A stretch of 64,000 bases of DNA from Thiohalomonas denitrificans. Lineage in GTDB: Bacteria; Pseudomonadota; Gammaproteobacteria; Thiohalomonadales; Thiohalomonadaceae. Position numbers and translations under genes: made by a program. The stretch lies in the NCBI GenBank assembly GCA_020725115.1, contig DYFR01000001.1, positions 1-64,000 on the forward strand, written 5' to 3'. Positions 35,644 to 45,886 of the stretch are shown in pieces (position 1 is the stretch's first letter; the number at the start of each line of letters is the position of its first letter). The notes beneath the pieces were generated by a model. It had not been told where the DNA came from. It saw nothing but the letters and a program-made list of their open reading frames with translations, and searched no databases.

Positions 35644-38514
35644 ATGAATCCCGGCATCACTTATCTCGCCCCCGCCGATGACGCCCTGGCCATGCTGGCG
35701 GAGCGTCTGCTCACCGACCACGCCGCGCGCCTGCCCCTGCTCGACGGGATAACGGTGCTGCTGCCCGACCCGGAGGCCGCGCCGCGCCTGCGCCGGCTGC
35801 TGCTGGACGGCGCGGCAGCGAGTGGCCATCAGGCCCTGCTCGGTCCGCATATCCTGACCCTGGCCGAGTGGCTCGATGATATCGCACCGGGCCGCCCGGT
35901 AATCAGCGATCATGGCCGCGAACTGATGCTGGTGGAGGCCCTGCGCGAACACCGCCACCTGTTCGGCCACGGCAACCTGTGGTCACTGGCCGACAGCCTG
36001 CTCGACCTGTTCGATGAGCTGACCCTGAACCGCATCGGCCTGCCGGCCACGCTGGAGGAATTCCGCCAGCGCCTCATCACCGGCTACGGGCCGGACAGCC
36101 GCGCCCTCGGCGCGCTCACCCTGGAGGCGAAGGTCATCCATACCCTGTGGCAAGCCTGGCACGCGCAGATGGAGGCGCGTGGCCTTGTCGATGCCCCCAG
36201 CGCGACCCTGCTGCGCCTCGCCGCCAGTCTCGACCACCTCAGGGAACCCGTCTATCTGGCCGGCTTCAGCCGCTGCAACCGGGCCGAAGCCGAGTGGCTG
36301 CACACCTTGCTGGGGCGTGCCCAGGCGCGGCTGTTCCTGCAAGGCGATACCCCGCTGCGGGCCGTGCTCACTGCCGGCGAGAGCCCCCCTCGCGATGACA
36401 CACCCTACACCATGCTGCTCGACCAGGCACTGTACCCGCAGGCCACCCCCCTGGCCGAACGCGCCCGCGCCTTCGCTGCCGCACACCCCGTCTCTCCCGC
36501 TGGCGGGCGTCTCTTTCTCCACGCCGCCGACGGTGCCGAACAGGAGGCGCGCGCGGTGGATTTGCAGGTGCGGCGCTGGCTCCTGGCCGGCTGCGAAAGC
36601 ATTGCCATCATCACCGAAAACCGCCGCCTCGCCCGTCGCGTGCGCGCCCTGCTGGAGCGCGCCGGCGTGGCCCTGCAGGACGCCGCCGGCTGGGCCCTGT
36701 CCACCACCAGCGCTGCCGCCACCCTGGAGCGCTGGCTGCAGTGCGTGGAGGAGGATTTCCCCTACCGGGCCATGCTCGACCTGCTCAAATCCCCCTTCAT
36801 CTTCACCGGCGAGGAGCGGGCGGCACATCTCAACGATGTCTATCGACTGGAACAGGGCGTGGTGCTGCAGGGCAACATCGGCCGCGGCCTGGAGCGCTAC
36901 CGCCGCCAGCTGCGCGAACGCCGCCGCCTGCTGCCGGAGGAAATGGCGCCGGAATTCGAACGTATCGCCGCCCTGCTCGACCGCCTCGACCACGCCGCCA
37001 CCCCCCTGCGCCTGCTCTCTGCCCATCCACAGCGCCCCGACCGCCTGCTCAGCGCCCTGCACGAAACCCTGCAACGACTGGGGCTGGCCGCCGGCTTCAG
37101 CCAGGATGCGGCCGGCACACGTCTGCTGCAGGAGCTGGAGGCCATGGCCGCCGCGGTGGAAGACGACACCCCTCCGCTGGCCTGGACCGAATTCCGCGCC
37201 TGGCTCGGGCGCACCCTGGAGCGCTACAACTTCCGCCCGCCGGTAAGCGGTGGCCGGGTGCAGCTGATGGGCCTGGAGCAATGCCGCCTGGGGCGCTTCG
37301 ATGCCATCGTCATCGCCGCTGCCGAGCGCGAATACCTCCCCGGCGCCGCCGCCCCCTCCCCTTTCTTCAACGAGGCGGTAAGACGTGAGCTGGGCCTGCC
37401 CACCGCAGAAGAACGACGGCTGGATCGCCTGCAGCAGTTCCGCCGCCTGCTGGAGGCCGCGCCACGCGTGCTCCTCACCCTGCGTCGCCAGCAGGACGGC
37501 GAGGACATCCTGCCCAGCCCCTGGGTGGAGGCACTGCGCGCCTTCCACCGACTGGCCTGGGGCGATGAACTGGCCGATCCGCAGCTCGCCGCCTGGCTGC
37601 ACGACGAAGCCAGCGAGGTGTTCCGTTGCGACACGGCCGGACTGCCTCCACCCACGGCCCAGGCAAGCCCGGCACTGCCCGCCGCCATGCTGCCCAAGAC
37701 CCTCTCCGCCAGCGGCTACCAGCAGCTGATCGACTGTCCCTACCAGTTCTTTGCCGCCCGCGGCCTCGGCCTGGCCCCGCCCGAGGCGATCCGCGAGGCG
37801 CTGGAAAAGGCCGACTACGGCGAACGCGTACACCGCTCGCTGCAGGCCTTCCACCACGGTGTTCCCGGCCTGCCCGGCCCCTTCGGCCGAGTGCTCATCG
37901 CGGCCAACCGCGACGAAGCGGAAGCTCTGCTGCGCAGCATCGCCGGGCAGGTGTTCGACGACGACGTGGCCGGCAACCTGCTGCATCGCGGCTGGCTGCT
38001 GCGCTGGCAGGCACTCATTCCCGCATACATCGACTGGCAGCTGCAGCGGGAACAGGAGGGATGGCGCGTGGAACAGGCGGAAGTGACGCTGCGATGCGAA
38101 GACTGGCTGGCGGGACTGACGCTCAAGGGACGCATCGACCGGATGGATCGCGGGCCGGACGGGCGCGCCATCATCGACTACAAGACCGGCAGCGTGCCCG
38201 GCGCGGAGGACGTGGAACAGGGCGAGGCGGTGCAACTGCCCTTCTACGCCATGCTCGCCGGCGAGGGCATTGCGCAGGTGGAATACGTCGCCCTCGATCA
38301 ACACACCGGCGTCACCGCCCGCGCCACCCTGAGCGGCACTGAACTGGCCGCACTGCGCGATGCCAATGCCGAGCGCCTGCGCACCCTGTACGACGAAATC
38401 GCCGCCGGGCGCTCACTCCCCGCCTGGGGCGACAGTCAGACTTGCCGCTGGTGCGACATGGCCGGCGTGTGCCGGCGCGATCTGTGTGAAGACGTAGCCG
38501 CGCCATCGACGTGA
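35644..38514 (+). CDS. addB: AddB-like helicase-nuclease subunit
   Basis: A 956-aa protein of the AddB/PD-(D/E)XK family acting with AddA in double-strand break processing. The nuclease motif is GRAIIDYKTGS (about residue 840). The iron-staple cysteines of AddB are visible: CPYQFFAARGL, and C-x2-C-x5-C near the end (CRWCDMAGVC). The N-terminal helicase-like half lacks an obvious Walker A, as in many AddB-type proteins. The frame is open upstream; ATG 35644 is chosen from similarity. Followed by addA. Confidence 0.83.
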   Translation: MNPGITYLAPADDALAMLAERLLTDHAARLPLLDGITVLLPDPEAAPRLRRLLLDGAAASGHQALLGPHILTLAEWLDDIAPGRPVISDHGRELMLVEALREHRHLFGHGNLWSLADSLLDLFDELTLNRIGLPATLEEFRQRLITGYGPDSRALGALTLEAKVIHTLWQAWHAQMEARGLVDAPSATLLRLAASLDHLREPVYLAGFSRCNRAEAEWLHTLLGRAQARLFLQGDTPLRAVLTAGESPPRDDTPYTMLLDQALYPQATPLAERARAFAAAHPVSPAGGRLFLHAADGAEQEARAVDLQVRRWLLAGCESIAIITENRRLARRVRALLERAGVALQDAAGWALSTTSAAATLERWLQCVEEDFPYRAMLDLLKSPFIFTGEERAAHLNDVYRLEQGVVLQGNIGRGLERYRRQLRERRRLLPEEMAPEFERIAALLDRLDHAATPLRLLSAHPQRPDRLLSALHETLQRLGLAAGFSQDAAGTRLLQELEAMAAAVEDDTPPLAWTEFRAWLGRTLERYNFRPPVSGGRVQLMGLEQCRLGRFDAIVIAAAEREYLPGAAAPSPFFNEAVRRELGLPTAEERRLDRLQQFRRLLEAAPRVLLTLRRQQDGEDILPSPWVEALRAFHRLAWGDELADPQLAAWLHDEASEVFRCDTAGLPPPTAQASPALPAAMLPKTLSASGYQQLIDCPYQFFAARGLGLAPPEAIREALEKADYGERVHRSLQAFHHGVPGLPGPFGRVLIAANRDEAEALLRSIAGQVFDDDVAGNLLHRGWLLRWQALIPAYIDWQLQREQEGWRVEQAEVTLRCEDWLAGLTLKGRIDRMDRGPDGRAIIDYKTGSVPGAEDVEQGEAVQLPFYAMLAGEGIAQVEYVALDQHTGVTARATLSGTELAALRDANAERLRTLYDEIAAGRSLPAWGDSQTCRWCDMAGVCRRDLCEDVAAPST

Positions 38515-38527
38515 TGGGGCAGTGAAA

Positions 38528-38570
38528 TTTTTGCGGCGCGCAAAAAATAAGGGCGGCCTCGCGGCCGCCC
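38528..38570. terminator. Two stacked hairpins between addB and addA, oriented as a minus-strand terminator
   Basis: TTTTTGCG-GCG-CGCAAAAA (38528-38546) is followed by GGGCGGCCTCGCGGCCGCCC (38551-38570). The T-run needed for termination follows the GC stem only on the minus strand, though both neighbouring genes are on plus. It may stop antisense transcripts. The 219-bp gap has nothing else clear. Confidence 0.5.
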
Positions 38571-38733
38571 TGAGTGTCCCTGCTTGTGGCTCCCTGCCTC
38601 CTTCACTTCCCTGCGAAGGGTCTCCTGTGATCCATGCATACTGCATCCAGCCTAATCCTGCAAATTGCCGTGCACCGGATATCATCCATCGGCAGTGGTA
38701 TGCTTTGTCCTCCCTAACGCTGCCACCGAATAC

Positions 38734-41700
38734 ATGACACGACACCCCAGCGATCCGGCCAGCAACGCCACCGTCATGGCCTCCGCCGGCACCGGCAAGA
38801 CCTGGCTGCTGGTGACACGGCTCACCCGCCTGTTGTTCGAGGGTGCGTCGCCCGATGCCATCCTGGCCATCACCTTCACCCGCAAGGCCGCGGCAGAGAT
38901 GCAGACCCGGCTGGCCGAACGGCTGCTGCGGCTGGCTTCACTCGACGATACGGCACTAGTGGACGAACTGCGCCTGATGGAGATCGCTGCCACGGCGGAG
39001 GCACAGGCGCGCGCCCGCTGCCTGTACGAAGAATTGCTGCATGCGCCACGCCCGTTGCGCACCACCACCTTTCATGCCTTCTGCCAGGAGATCCTGCGCC
39101 GCTTCCCGCTGGAGGCGGACGTACCGCCCGGTTTCGAACTGACGGAAAAGAACGGCGAGCTGCGCGCCGCCGCCTGGGAGGCGCTGGTAAGCGAGGCCAC
39201 TGCCGATACGGCCAGTGATCTGGCGCGCGATCTTGGACTGCTGCTCGAACTGTGCGGCGGCCAGAGCAATGTCGCTTGCGCCCTCGACAGCTTTCTCGAT
39301 CACCGCAGTGACTGGTGGGCGTTTACTGATGAACAGACAGATGCCTGCGACTACGCCACGGCACGGCTGCAACAAGACCTCGGCGTGGATCCGGCGGCCG
39401 ATCCGCGGGCCGAGCTGTTCACGCCGCACAATATCGGACAACTCATCGAATTTCGCGATCTATTGTCGCTGCATGCCACCAAGACCAACGAGGAACACGT
39501 CGCCCGGTTTACCGTGATTCTGGCTGAGGATCGTGCGGCAACAACACGTCACCAGGCCCTGTGCAATGTCTTTCTGACGCAGAAGGGCGAGCCGCGTGTC
39601 CGCAAGGAAAGCAAGGCTCAGGCGCAGAAGATGGGCACCGCCGGCGAGCTGCGCTTTCTGGAACTGCATGCGCTCATGTGCGCACAACTGGCACGGGTGC
39701 GCGACATCCTCGCCGCACAGCAGACCCTGAGCCTGAACGCCGCCTGGTACCGCAGCGGCCAACGCCTGCTGGAGCATTATCAGCGTCTCAAGGAAGAACA
39801 ACGCCTGCTCGACTTCACCGATCTGGAGTGGCGCGCCTACCGTCTGCTCACTCTTGCCGACAATGCGCATTGGGTACAGTACAAACTTGATCAGCGTATC
39901 GATCACCTGCTGGTGGATGAATTTCAGGACACCAATCCGACCCAATGGCGCCTGCTGCTGCCGCTGTTGCAGGAAATGGCCGGCGGCAACGGCGAACGGC
40001 GGCGCAGCGTATTTCTGGTAGGCGACGGCAAACAGTCCATTTACCGTTTTCGCCGCGCCGAACCGCGCCTGTTTCACGTCGCCCACCAGTGGCTGCAACA
40101 ACAGCTGGACGCTACCGCCTATCCGCTGCATGTCTCCTACCGCTCGGCACCCGCGATCATGGAATGCGTCAACCGTGTTTTCAGCACCGACGGGCCGCTG
40201 GGTGGTGTGCTGGATGATTTTACCGCCCACGACACACATCACCGGACGCTATGGGGACGCGTGGAGGTATTGCCGCTGATTGAAGGCGCTGAGGCGGAAC
40301 CCCTGCCGCCACGCAGCTCGCTGCGCAACCCACTGGCCGAGCCGCGTCTCGTGCCGGAGGATGAACGTTATCGAATGGAGGGGCAGCAGATCGCCGCCAC
40401 CATCAACGCACTGATCAACACCGGCACCCTGCTTGGCCCTGCAGGCAATGCGCGCAGCATGTGCTACGGCGATGTGATGCTGCTGGTACGCAAGCGCAGC
40501 CATGTCCACGCCTACGAGCAGGCCCTGCGCGAGGCGGGCATCCCCTATCTCGGCGCCGACCGCGGCACCCTGCTGCACAGCCTGGAAGTGGACGATATGG
40601 TGCGCTTGCTGGAAACACTGATCGCGCCCTACAACAATCTGGCGCTGGCGCAGGTGCTGCGCTCGCCGCTGTTCGCGTGCAGCGACGCAGATCTGATCTC
40701 CCTGGCCGCGGGCCAGCGCGGCGCCTGGTTCGAGCGTCTGCTCCAAACCGATGCGGCCCCCGGCACGCCGCTGCGCCGCGCCGCCGACTGCCTGAGTCGC
40801 TGGCATGCGCTTGCCGGTACACAGCCCATCCACGATCTGCTCGACAAGGTATACAGCGAAGGCAACGTCACCGCCCGTTACGAGGCCGCCTTCCCCGCCC
40901 ATCTGCGCCCGCGCCTGCGCGCCAACCTCACCCGCTTCCTCGAACTGGCGCTGGAGATCGACAACGGCCGCTATCCCAGCCTGACCCACTTCCTCGCCCG
41001 TCTGGGCGAGATGCGCGAACAGGACGAGGCACCGGACGAGGCACCGGCAGAGGCCGCCACCGATCGGGTGCGTCTGATGACCATCCACGCCGCCAAGGGG
41101 CTGGAGGCAGCGGTGGTGTTTATCGCCGATGCTGCGTCCGCTGGCGGCAATGACCGTCCCTGGCATGCGCAGGTAGGCTGGCCCGCGGAGGCGGATGCAC
41201 CGCAGCACCTGTTGCTGGTGGGAAAAAAAGATCAGCAGGACGCCTTTACCCGTAGCCAACTGGAACAGGAGCTGGCCGCCGAGCGGCGCGAGACAGCCAA
41301 CCTGCTCTACGTAGCCCTGACCCGTGCCAGGCAGCTGCTGTATGTCTCCGGCTGTCGCCCCGGCAAGGGCAACAGGCTAGGCTGGTACGGCGATCTGCAA
41401 CAGGTGCTGACAGAGCCCATCGAGTCCAACCAAATGCCGGTCGCTGCCGCACCAACCGCTAGCGCAACCATCCTTGCCGTGCCGCCGCCCCCTGCTGCCC
41501 TGCGTGAAACAGTCTCGGTGCCGCCGCTGGCACGCGAGATCGCGCCCAGCCGCAGCATCCACACCAACAGCCGCGCAGGCGGCGATGAAGATGGCCGCCT
41601 GCGCGGCATCGCCATCCACCGCATGCTGGAGTTGCTTGCCGGCAGTGCAGCGGAAGCATCCATACCCGGGCGCGTCGCCGCGGAACTGCAGCACCCACCC

Positions 41701-42087
41701 GACGACCACGAGTTCATGGCATGGTGGCAGGAGGCCAGGGCCATCCGGCACGCCCCGCAGTTCCGCGAACTGTTCGACCCGGCCTGCTACCGCCAGGCCT
41801 GGAACGAGGTGCCGCTGCAATACCCCCATGATGGCTGCACCGTATACGGTCTCATCGACCGGCTGATCGTGAAGGACGACGAGGTGATCATCGTCGACTA
41901 CAAGACACACCGGCAGGCGGCAGACGGCGATCTGGCGGCGCTGGCTGCGCCGTACGCCAGGCAAATGGCCTACTATGCCGAGGGCGTACGCCGGCTGTGG
42001 CCACAACGGCGCGTGTGTCCACTGCTGCTGTTTACCGCCGTCGCGCAGACCATCGGAATCAGTGGCCTTGAGTTTCACACCGAGTAA
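38734..42087 (+). CDS. addA: AddA-like UvrD-family helicase-nuclease
   Basis: A 1117-aa SF1 helicase fused to a nuclease. Walker A ASAGTGKTWLL (about residue 17), motif II LLVDEFQDTNPTQW (about 388), helicase motif LMTIHAAKGLEAAVVFI (about 785) and the C-terminal PD-(D/E)XK motif IIVDYKTHRQA (about 1055). With the addB-like gene upstream this forms an AddAB-type RecBCD substitute that resects breaks and loads RecA. ATG 38734 is just before the ATP-binding motif. Confidence 0.9.
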   Translation: MTRHPSDPASNATVMASAGTGKTWLLVTRLTRLLFEGASPDAILAITFTRKAAAEMQTRLAERLLRLASLDDTALVDELRLMEIAATAEAQARARCLYEELLHAPRPLRTTTFHAFCQEILRRFPLEADVPPGFELTEKNGELRAAAWEALVSEATADTASDLARDLGLLLELCGGQSNVACALDSFLDHRSDWWAFTDEQTDACDYATARLQQDLGVDPAADPRAELFTPHNIGQLIEFRDLLSLHATKTNEEHVARFTVILAEDRAATTRHQALCNVFLTQKGEPRVRKESKAQAQKMGTAGELRFLELHALMCAQLARVRDILAAQQTLSLNAAWYRSGQRLLEHYQRLKEEQRLLDFTDLEWRAYRLLTLADNAHWVQYKLDQRIDHLLVDEFQDTNPTQWRLLLPLLQEMAGGNGERRRSVFLVGDGKQSIYRFRRAEPRLFHVAHQWLQQQLDATAYPLHVSYRSAPAIMECVNRVFSTDGPLGGVLDDFTAHDTHHRTLWGRVEVLPLIEGAEAEPLPPRSSLRNPLAEPRLVPEDERYRMEGQQIAATINALINTGTLLGPAGNARSMCYGDVMLLVRKRSHVHAYEQALREAGIPYLGADRGTLLHSLEVDDMVRLLETLIAPYNNLALAQVLRSPLFACSDADLISLAAGQRGAWFERLLQTDAAPGTPLRRAADCLSRWHALAGTQPIHDLLDKVYSEGNVTARYEAAFPAHLRPRLRANLTRFLELALEIDNGRYPSLTHFLARLGEMREQDEAPDEAPAEAATDRVRLMTIHAAKGLEAAVVFIADAASAGGNDRPWHAQVGWPAEADAPQHLLLVGKKDQQDAFTRSQLEQELAAERRETANLLYVALTRARQLLYVSGCRPGKGNRLGWYGDLQQVLTEPIESNQMPVAAAPTASATILAVPPPPAALRETVSVPPLAREIAPSRSIHTNSRAGGDEDGRLRGIAIHRMLELLAGSAAEASIPGRVAAELQHPPDDHEFMAWWQEARAIRHAPQFRELFDPACYRQAWNEVPLQYPHDGCTVYGLIDRLIVKDDEVIIVDYKTHRQAADGDLAALAAPYARQMAYYAEGVRRLWPQRRVCPLLLFTAVAQTIGISGLEFHTE

Positions 42088-42148
42088 CCACCATACACTT
42101 GCCACCGAGGCGCAGAGAACACCATCCATTCACGACAGGATCCTGGTC

Positions 42149-43009
42149 ATGAGCAACAGCGAATACATCATCGATATCACCGCCGACAACTTTGCCAGCG
42201 TGGCAGAGCGCTCCATGCAGTTGCCGGTGCTGGTGGATTTCTGGGCCAGCTGGTGCGAGCCGTGCAAGGCCCTGCTGCCCATCCTGGAAAGACTGGCCAC
42301 GGAATATCAGGGCAGGTTTCTGCTGGCCAAGGTGAACATCGACGAGCAACAGGCGTTGGCCAGCCAGTTCGGTGTGCGCAGCGTGCCCACGGTGAAAATG
42401 ATCCGTGATGGCCGCGTGGTGGACGAATTCACCGGCGCACTGCCGGAGTCACAGGTACGTGCCTTTATCGACAATCACATGGAACAGCCGGCCGACCGTT
42501 TCCTCGCCGCAGCCGAAGAGGCCTGGAGCAACGGTGACGCGGTGCAGGCGGAAACCCTGCTGCGCCAGGTGATGAGCGAGCTACCAGACGATCACCGCGC
42601 CCAGTTGATGCTGGCCGAACTGCACGCCGTTACCGGACGCACCGACGAGGCCGCGCAACTGCTCGCCACATTGCCGGCGGATGTCGCCCTCTCGCCGCAG
42701 GCCGAGGCACTGCGCGCCCGTCTTGCTTTTGCCACGGCCGCTGCCGACGCAGCGGAGATCGAGGTACTGCAACAAACACTGGCAATAAACCCCAAGGACA
42801 GCAAGGCACGTCACCAGCTCGCTGCACGCCTGGTATTGGCCGGTGATTATGAAGGGGCTCTGGAACAGCTGCTGGAACTGGTGCGGCGCGATCGCGCCTA
42901 TGGTGACGATGCCGGCCGCAAGGGCATGCTGCAGCTGTTCGAACTGCTCGGCGGCAGTGGGGAGCTGGTGAACCGCTATCGGCGCCTGATGTTCACGGCC
43001 ATGCACTGA
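42149..43009 (+). CDS. cnoX: CnoX/YbbN-like thioredoxin-TPR protein
   Basis: A 286-aa protein: a thioredoxin domain (1-108) with the active site WASWCEPCK, followed by four TPR-like helical repeats (about 115-280). CnoX proteins are chaperedoxins that guard substrates from oxidation and pass them to GroEL. Unlike E. coli YbbN (SxxC), this one keeps both cysteines, so redox activity is expected. Confidence 0.9.
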   Translation: MSNSEYIIDITADNFASVAERSMQLPVLVDFWASWCEPCKALLPILERLATEYQGRFLLAKVNIDEQQALASQFGVRSVPTVKMIRDGRVVDEFTGALPESQVRAFIDNHMEQPADRFLAAAEEAWSNGDAVQAETLLRQVMSELPDDHRAQLMLAELHAVTGRTDEAAQLLATLPADVALSPQAEALRARLAFATAAADAAEIEVLQQTLAINPKDSKARHQLAARLVLAGDYEGALEQLLELVRRDRAYGDDAGRKGMLQLFELLGGSGELVNRYRRLMFTAMH

Positions 43010-43020
43010 GGGCAGAGAAA

Positions 43021-43248
43021 CGATACAAGGGAACGAGCTAAATAAGTGTTCCGAATGCGTAACCAGGCATAGGGCGCCCCATGGGCGCCGTGCTGCGGCG
43101 GGCACGGCCCGCCCTATGACGCATCGAAGATGAGATGGATACCAATTCGGAACACCTGTTTAGCTGCGCTCGTACTGTAGTGACTAAAAACACCCGTGCG
43201 CGCAGCGCACACCTCCCCTTGTATCTTGTCTCTTTGCTCTTGTATCTA
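43021..43248. repeat. ATACAAG-type inverted repeat and GGGCGCCCC hairpins between cnoX and dsbC
   Basis: CGATACAAGGGAACGAGC (43021-43038) pairs loosely with CTTGTATCTTGTCTC (43218-43232). Inside lie GGGCGCCCCATGGGCGCC and CGGCGGGCACGGCCCGCCC (43072-43119) and GTGCGCGCAGCGCAC (43197-43211). The end TTGTATCTA overlaps the dsbC stop codon. The gap holds no gene. Confidence 0.75.
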
Positions 43249-43977
43249 CTTTTGCCGCCGCATGGTGTCCAGTTCCTGCACCAGACGCTGGGGTGGCAGG
43301 TAACCGGGGATCACGGTGCCGTCCTCCAGCACCAGGGTGGGCGTGGCGCTGACACCCAGGGCCTGACCCAGGGCCAGATGATCGGCCACCGGATTGCCGG
43401 CACAGATGTTCTTGCTTACCTTGTCTTCGTTCTTGGCCTGGTCCATCGCCTTGTTGCGATCGGCAGCACACCATACCGATGCCACCTTGTCATAGGAGGG
43501 CGAGGGGATACCGGCACGCGGGAAGGCCAGGTAGCGTACCGTGATGCCGAGATCATTCATCTCCTTCATGCCACCGTGCATCTTGCGGCAATAGGTGCAA
43601 TCGATGTCGGTAAACACGGTAAGGGTATGCCTGGCCTTGCCGCGTGCCGGATAGACAATCATCGACGGCTTGGCGGCATCCAGGGCGGCACGCCGCGCCT
43701 TGCCGCGCCACTCCTCGGTGAGGTTGGTCTGCTTCTGCAGATCAAACATGTCACCACTAATCAGGTGGCGACCATCGGCAGAGACGTAGAACAGGCGTGG
43801 GCCGTAGGCGATCTCGTACAGACCGGCCACTGGCGATGGCACGATGGTGTCCGGCGTCTGTCCCGGCATCAGGCCCTCGACTGCGGCACGCACCCTGGCC
43901 GTCACCGCCTCGTCGGCATGCAAAGGGGCGGCAAGGACAGACAGGGAAAACAAAATCACTACCATCAAACGTTTCAT
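43246..43977 (-). CDS. dsbC: DsbC-like periplasmic disulfide isomerase
   Basis: A 243-aa protein with a signal peptide (MKRLMVVILFSLSVLAAPLHA), an N-terminal dimerisation domain and a thioredoxin fold with the active site DIDCTYCRKMH (CTYC; E. coli DsbC has CGYC). A cis-Pro loop is at GVSATPTLV. It reshuffles wrong disulfides. The last codon lies within a repeat. Confidence 0.93.
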   Translation of the reverse strand: MKRLMVVILFSLSVLAAPLHADEAVTARVRAAVEGLMPGQTPDTIVPSPVAGLYEIAYGPRLFYVSADGRHLISGDMFDLQKQTNLTEEWRGKARRAALDAAKPSMIVYPARGKARHTLTVFTDIDCTYCRKMHGGMKEMNDLGITVRYLAFPRAGIPSPSYDKVASVWCAADRNKAMDQAKNEDKVSKNICAGNPVADHLALGQALGVSATPTLVLEDGTVIPGYLPPQRLVQELDTMRRQK

Positions 43978-43998
43978 TGAAAAGTTCCTGTGATGTAA

Positions 43999-44481
43999 TC
44001 AGTCACGAAAATTGTTGAATTGCAGCGGCATGCCCAGATCGGCGCCACGCAACAGGGCGATGGCCTCCTGCAAGTCGTCACGTTTCTTGCCCGTGACACG
44101 CACCTGCTCCCCCTGCACCGCTGCCTGCACCTTGATCTTGCTGTCCTTCAGCCGTTTGACGATCTCCTTGGCCAGCTCCTTGTCGATCCCCTGCCGCACC
44201 TTGACACGTTGACGGCAGCGCATGTTGGCGGTTTCGATATCCTCTTCCTCCAGACACTTGATGTCGATGCCGCGCTTGGCCATCCGCGGATACAGAATCT
44301 CCCGCATCTGCTTGATCTGGAAATCGCTCTGCGCATGCAGCAACAGCGCCGCGTCTTCCTGCTCGACCCGCGCCTCCGACCCCTTGAAGTCGAAGCGGTT
44401 ATCCACCTCGCGGTTGGTCTGATCCACGGCATTGGCCAGTTCGTGTTTATCAATCTCGGAAACAATATCGAAAGACGGCAT
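43999..44481 (-). CDS. yajQ: YajQ family nucleotide-binding protein
   Basis: A 160-aa YajQ protein starting MPSFDIVSEIDKHELANAVD and ending GMPLQFNNFRD, both diagnostic. Some YajQ proteins bind c-di-GMP and act with LysR regulators, of interest given the four c-di-GMP-related genes in this window. ATG 44481 is preceded by GAGGG. Confidence 0.95.
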   Translation of the reverse strand: MPSFDIVSEIDKHELANAVDQTNREVDNRFDFKGSEARVEQEDAALLLHAQSDFQIKQMREILYPRMAKRGIDIKCLEEEDIETANMRCRQRVKVRQGIDKELAKEIVKRLKDSKIKVQAAVQGEQVRVTGKKRDDLQEAIALLRGADLGMPLQFNNFRD

Positions 44482-44518
44482 GACTCCCTCGCTAGAATTG
44501 CAGTTTTCAGTGGCTACC

Positions 44519-45838
44519 TTACACGACAGCCCGTATCTCTTCCGTAGCCCCTTCCAGCACCAGGCTGCGCACATCAATGCCGTAGGCATTGGACTGCAGG
44601 ATGCGCTGAATGTTCACGGCCCCGTCATCGCCGGCGAACTGTGCCAGGTTGAGCAGTTTGCGCACCGGATAGGGACGTTTGTCACAATCCAGCACCAGGG
44701 TGATGATGGGGCGCAGACGCTGGGCAAGATTCATGGTCATGACCACGCCGACCTCGCCGGTTTCCAGTTCGACAATGCTGCCAATGGGATAAATGCCCAG
44801 ACATTTGATGAATGATTCGATCAGTTCCCGTAAAAAACCGTGTGGAGTCCAGCCATACATCAGATTGATCGCCTCATGGGGAGAAATGCCCATATGGTAG
44901 ACACGATCCGAGGTAATGGCGTCGTAGACGTCCACCACGGATACAATCATGGCAAAGCGCCCGATCTCGTCACCCTTGAGGCCCCGCGGATAACCGCTGC
45001 CGTCCACCCGCTCATGGTGGGAACGAATCACATCGAGCGCCTGTGCGCCGATGTCCCTGCTGTCGCAGAGCATTTCGTAACCGTAACCGGCATGGAGTTT
45101 CAATTCGGCCAACTCTGCGTCCGTCAGCGGAGTGGTCTTGTTGAGTATCTCCAGGGGCACCTTCATCTTGCCAATATCATGCAGCAGGGCACCGTGCCCC
45201 AGCTCCTGCAACTCGTATTTTTCCAGTCCCAGGGCACGCCCGAACAACAGGCTCATGATGCAGACATTGATGCTGTGCTGGGAGGTGTACTCATCACGGT
45301 GTTTGAGCATGGTGAGCCAGACCAGCGCACTTTCATTGGTGATGATGGCGTCGACCAGCGTATTCACCACCTCCTTGGCCCCGGCGGGATCGATGGCCCG
45401 CCCCAGCCGCACATCGTCCAGCACCTGATTGACGTATTCGTGTGTACGACCGTAGGTTTCGCGCGTGCGCTGCAACGTGGCCAAAAACGTACCGGTATCC
45501 TGTTTCCAGCCATGCTTCGGTTCAGACTGCACATTGACGCGCTGGGTAGTGAAACGCGGCGGCTGACTTTGCGACGCATCGGCGTCGGGCTGTTCCAGCA
45601 CCAGATATTCATCCATGCGACGCAGCAGCCGCATGTCCGGCTCCCAGCCCACAGACTGGGTGGCATCGACAAAGACGTATTCGCAGCATTGCTGCAACTG
45701 AACGATCTCCTCGTCCGTGGTGATGGGAAACCCCTGAAACAGAAAGGGGGTACCCAGCCACGGGCGATCCAGTTCGGCCACGTACATGCCCGATTTCAGG
45801 GCGTTGACATCGACCTTGATGCGCTCTGTCTCCTGCAT
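44519..45838 (-). CDS. HD-GYP domain phosphodiesterase
   Basis: A 439-aa cytoplasmic protein with an N-terminal DUF3391-type domain (about 1-130) followed by HD-GYP (about 170-370). Metal motif HGALLHDIGK and signature HHERVDGSGYPRG are intact, so it should hydrolyse c-di-GMP. ATG 45838 follows an AGG-like site and lies close to xerD. Confidence 0.93.
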   Translation of the reverse strand: MQETERIKVDVNALKSGMYVAELDRPWLGTPFLFQGFPITTDEEIVQLQQCCEYVFVDATQSVGWEPDMRLLRRMDEYLVLEQPDADASQSQPPRFTTQRVNVQSEPKHGWKQDTGTFLATLQRTRETYGRTHEYVNQVLDDVRLGRAIDPAGAKEVVNTLVDAIITNESALVWLTMLKHRDEYTSQHSINVCIMSLLFGRALGLEKYELQELGHGALLHDIGKMKVPLEILNKTTPLTDAELAELKLHAGYGYEMLCDSRDIGAQALDVIRSHHERVDGSGYPRGLKGDEIGRFAMIVSVVDVYDAITSDRVYHMGISPHEAINLMYGWTPHGFLRELIESFIKCLGIYPIGSIVELETGEVGVVMTMNLAQRLRPIITLVLDCDKRPYPVRKLLNLAQFAGDDGAVNIQRILQSNAYGIDVRSLVLEGATEEIRAVV

Positions 45839-45886
45839 CGCTACAGTTCCATTTCCTTTACCCCGTACCCCGCCATGATAGCCCAA

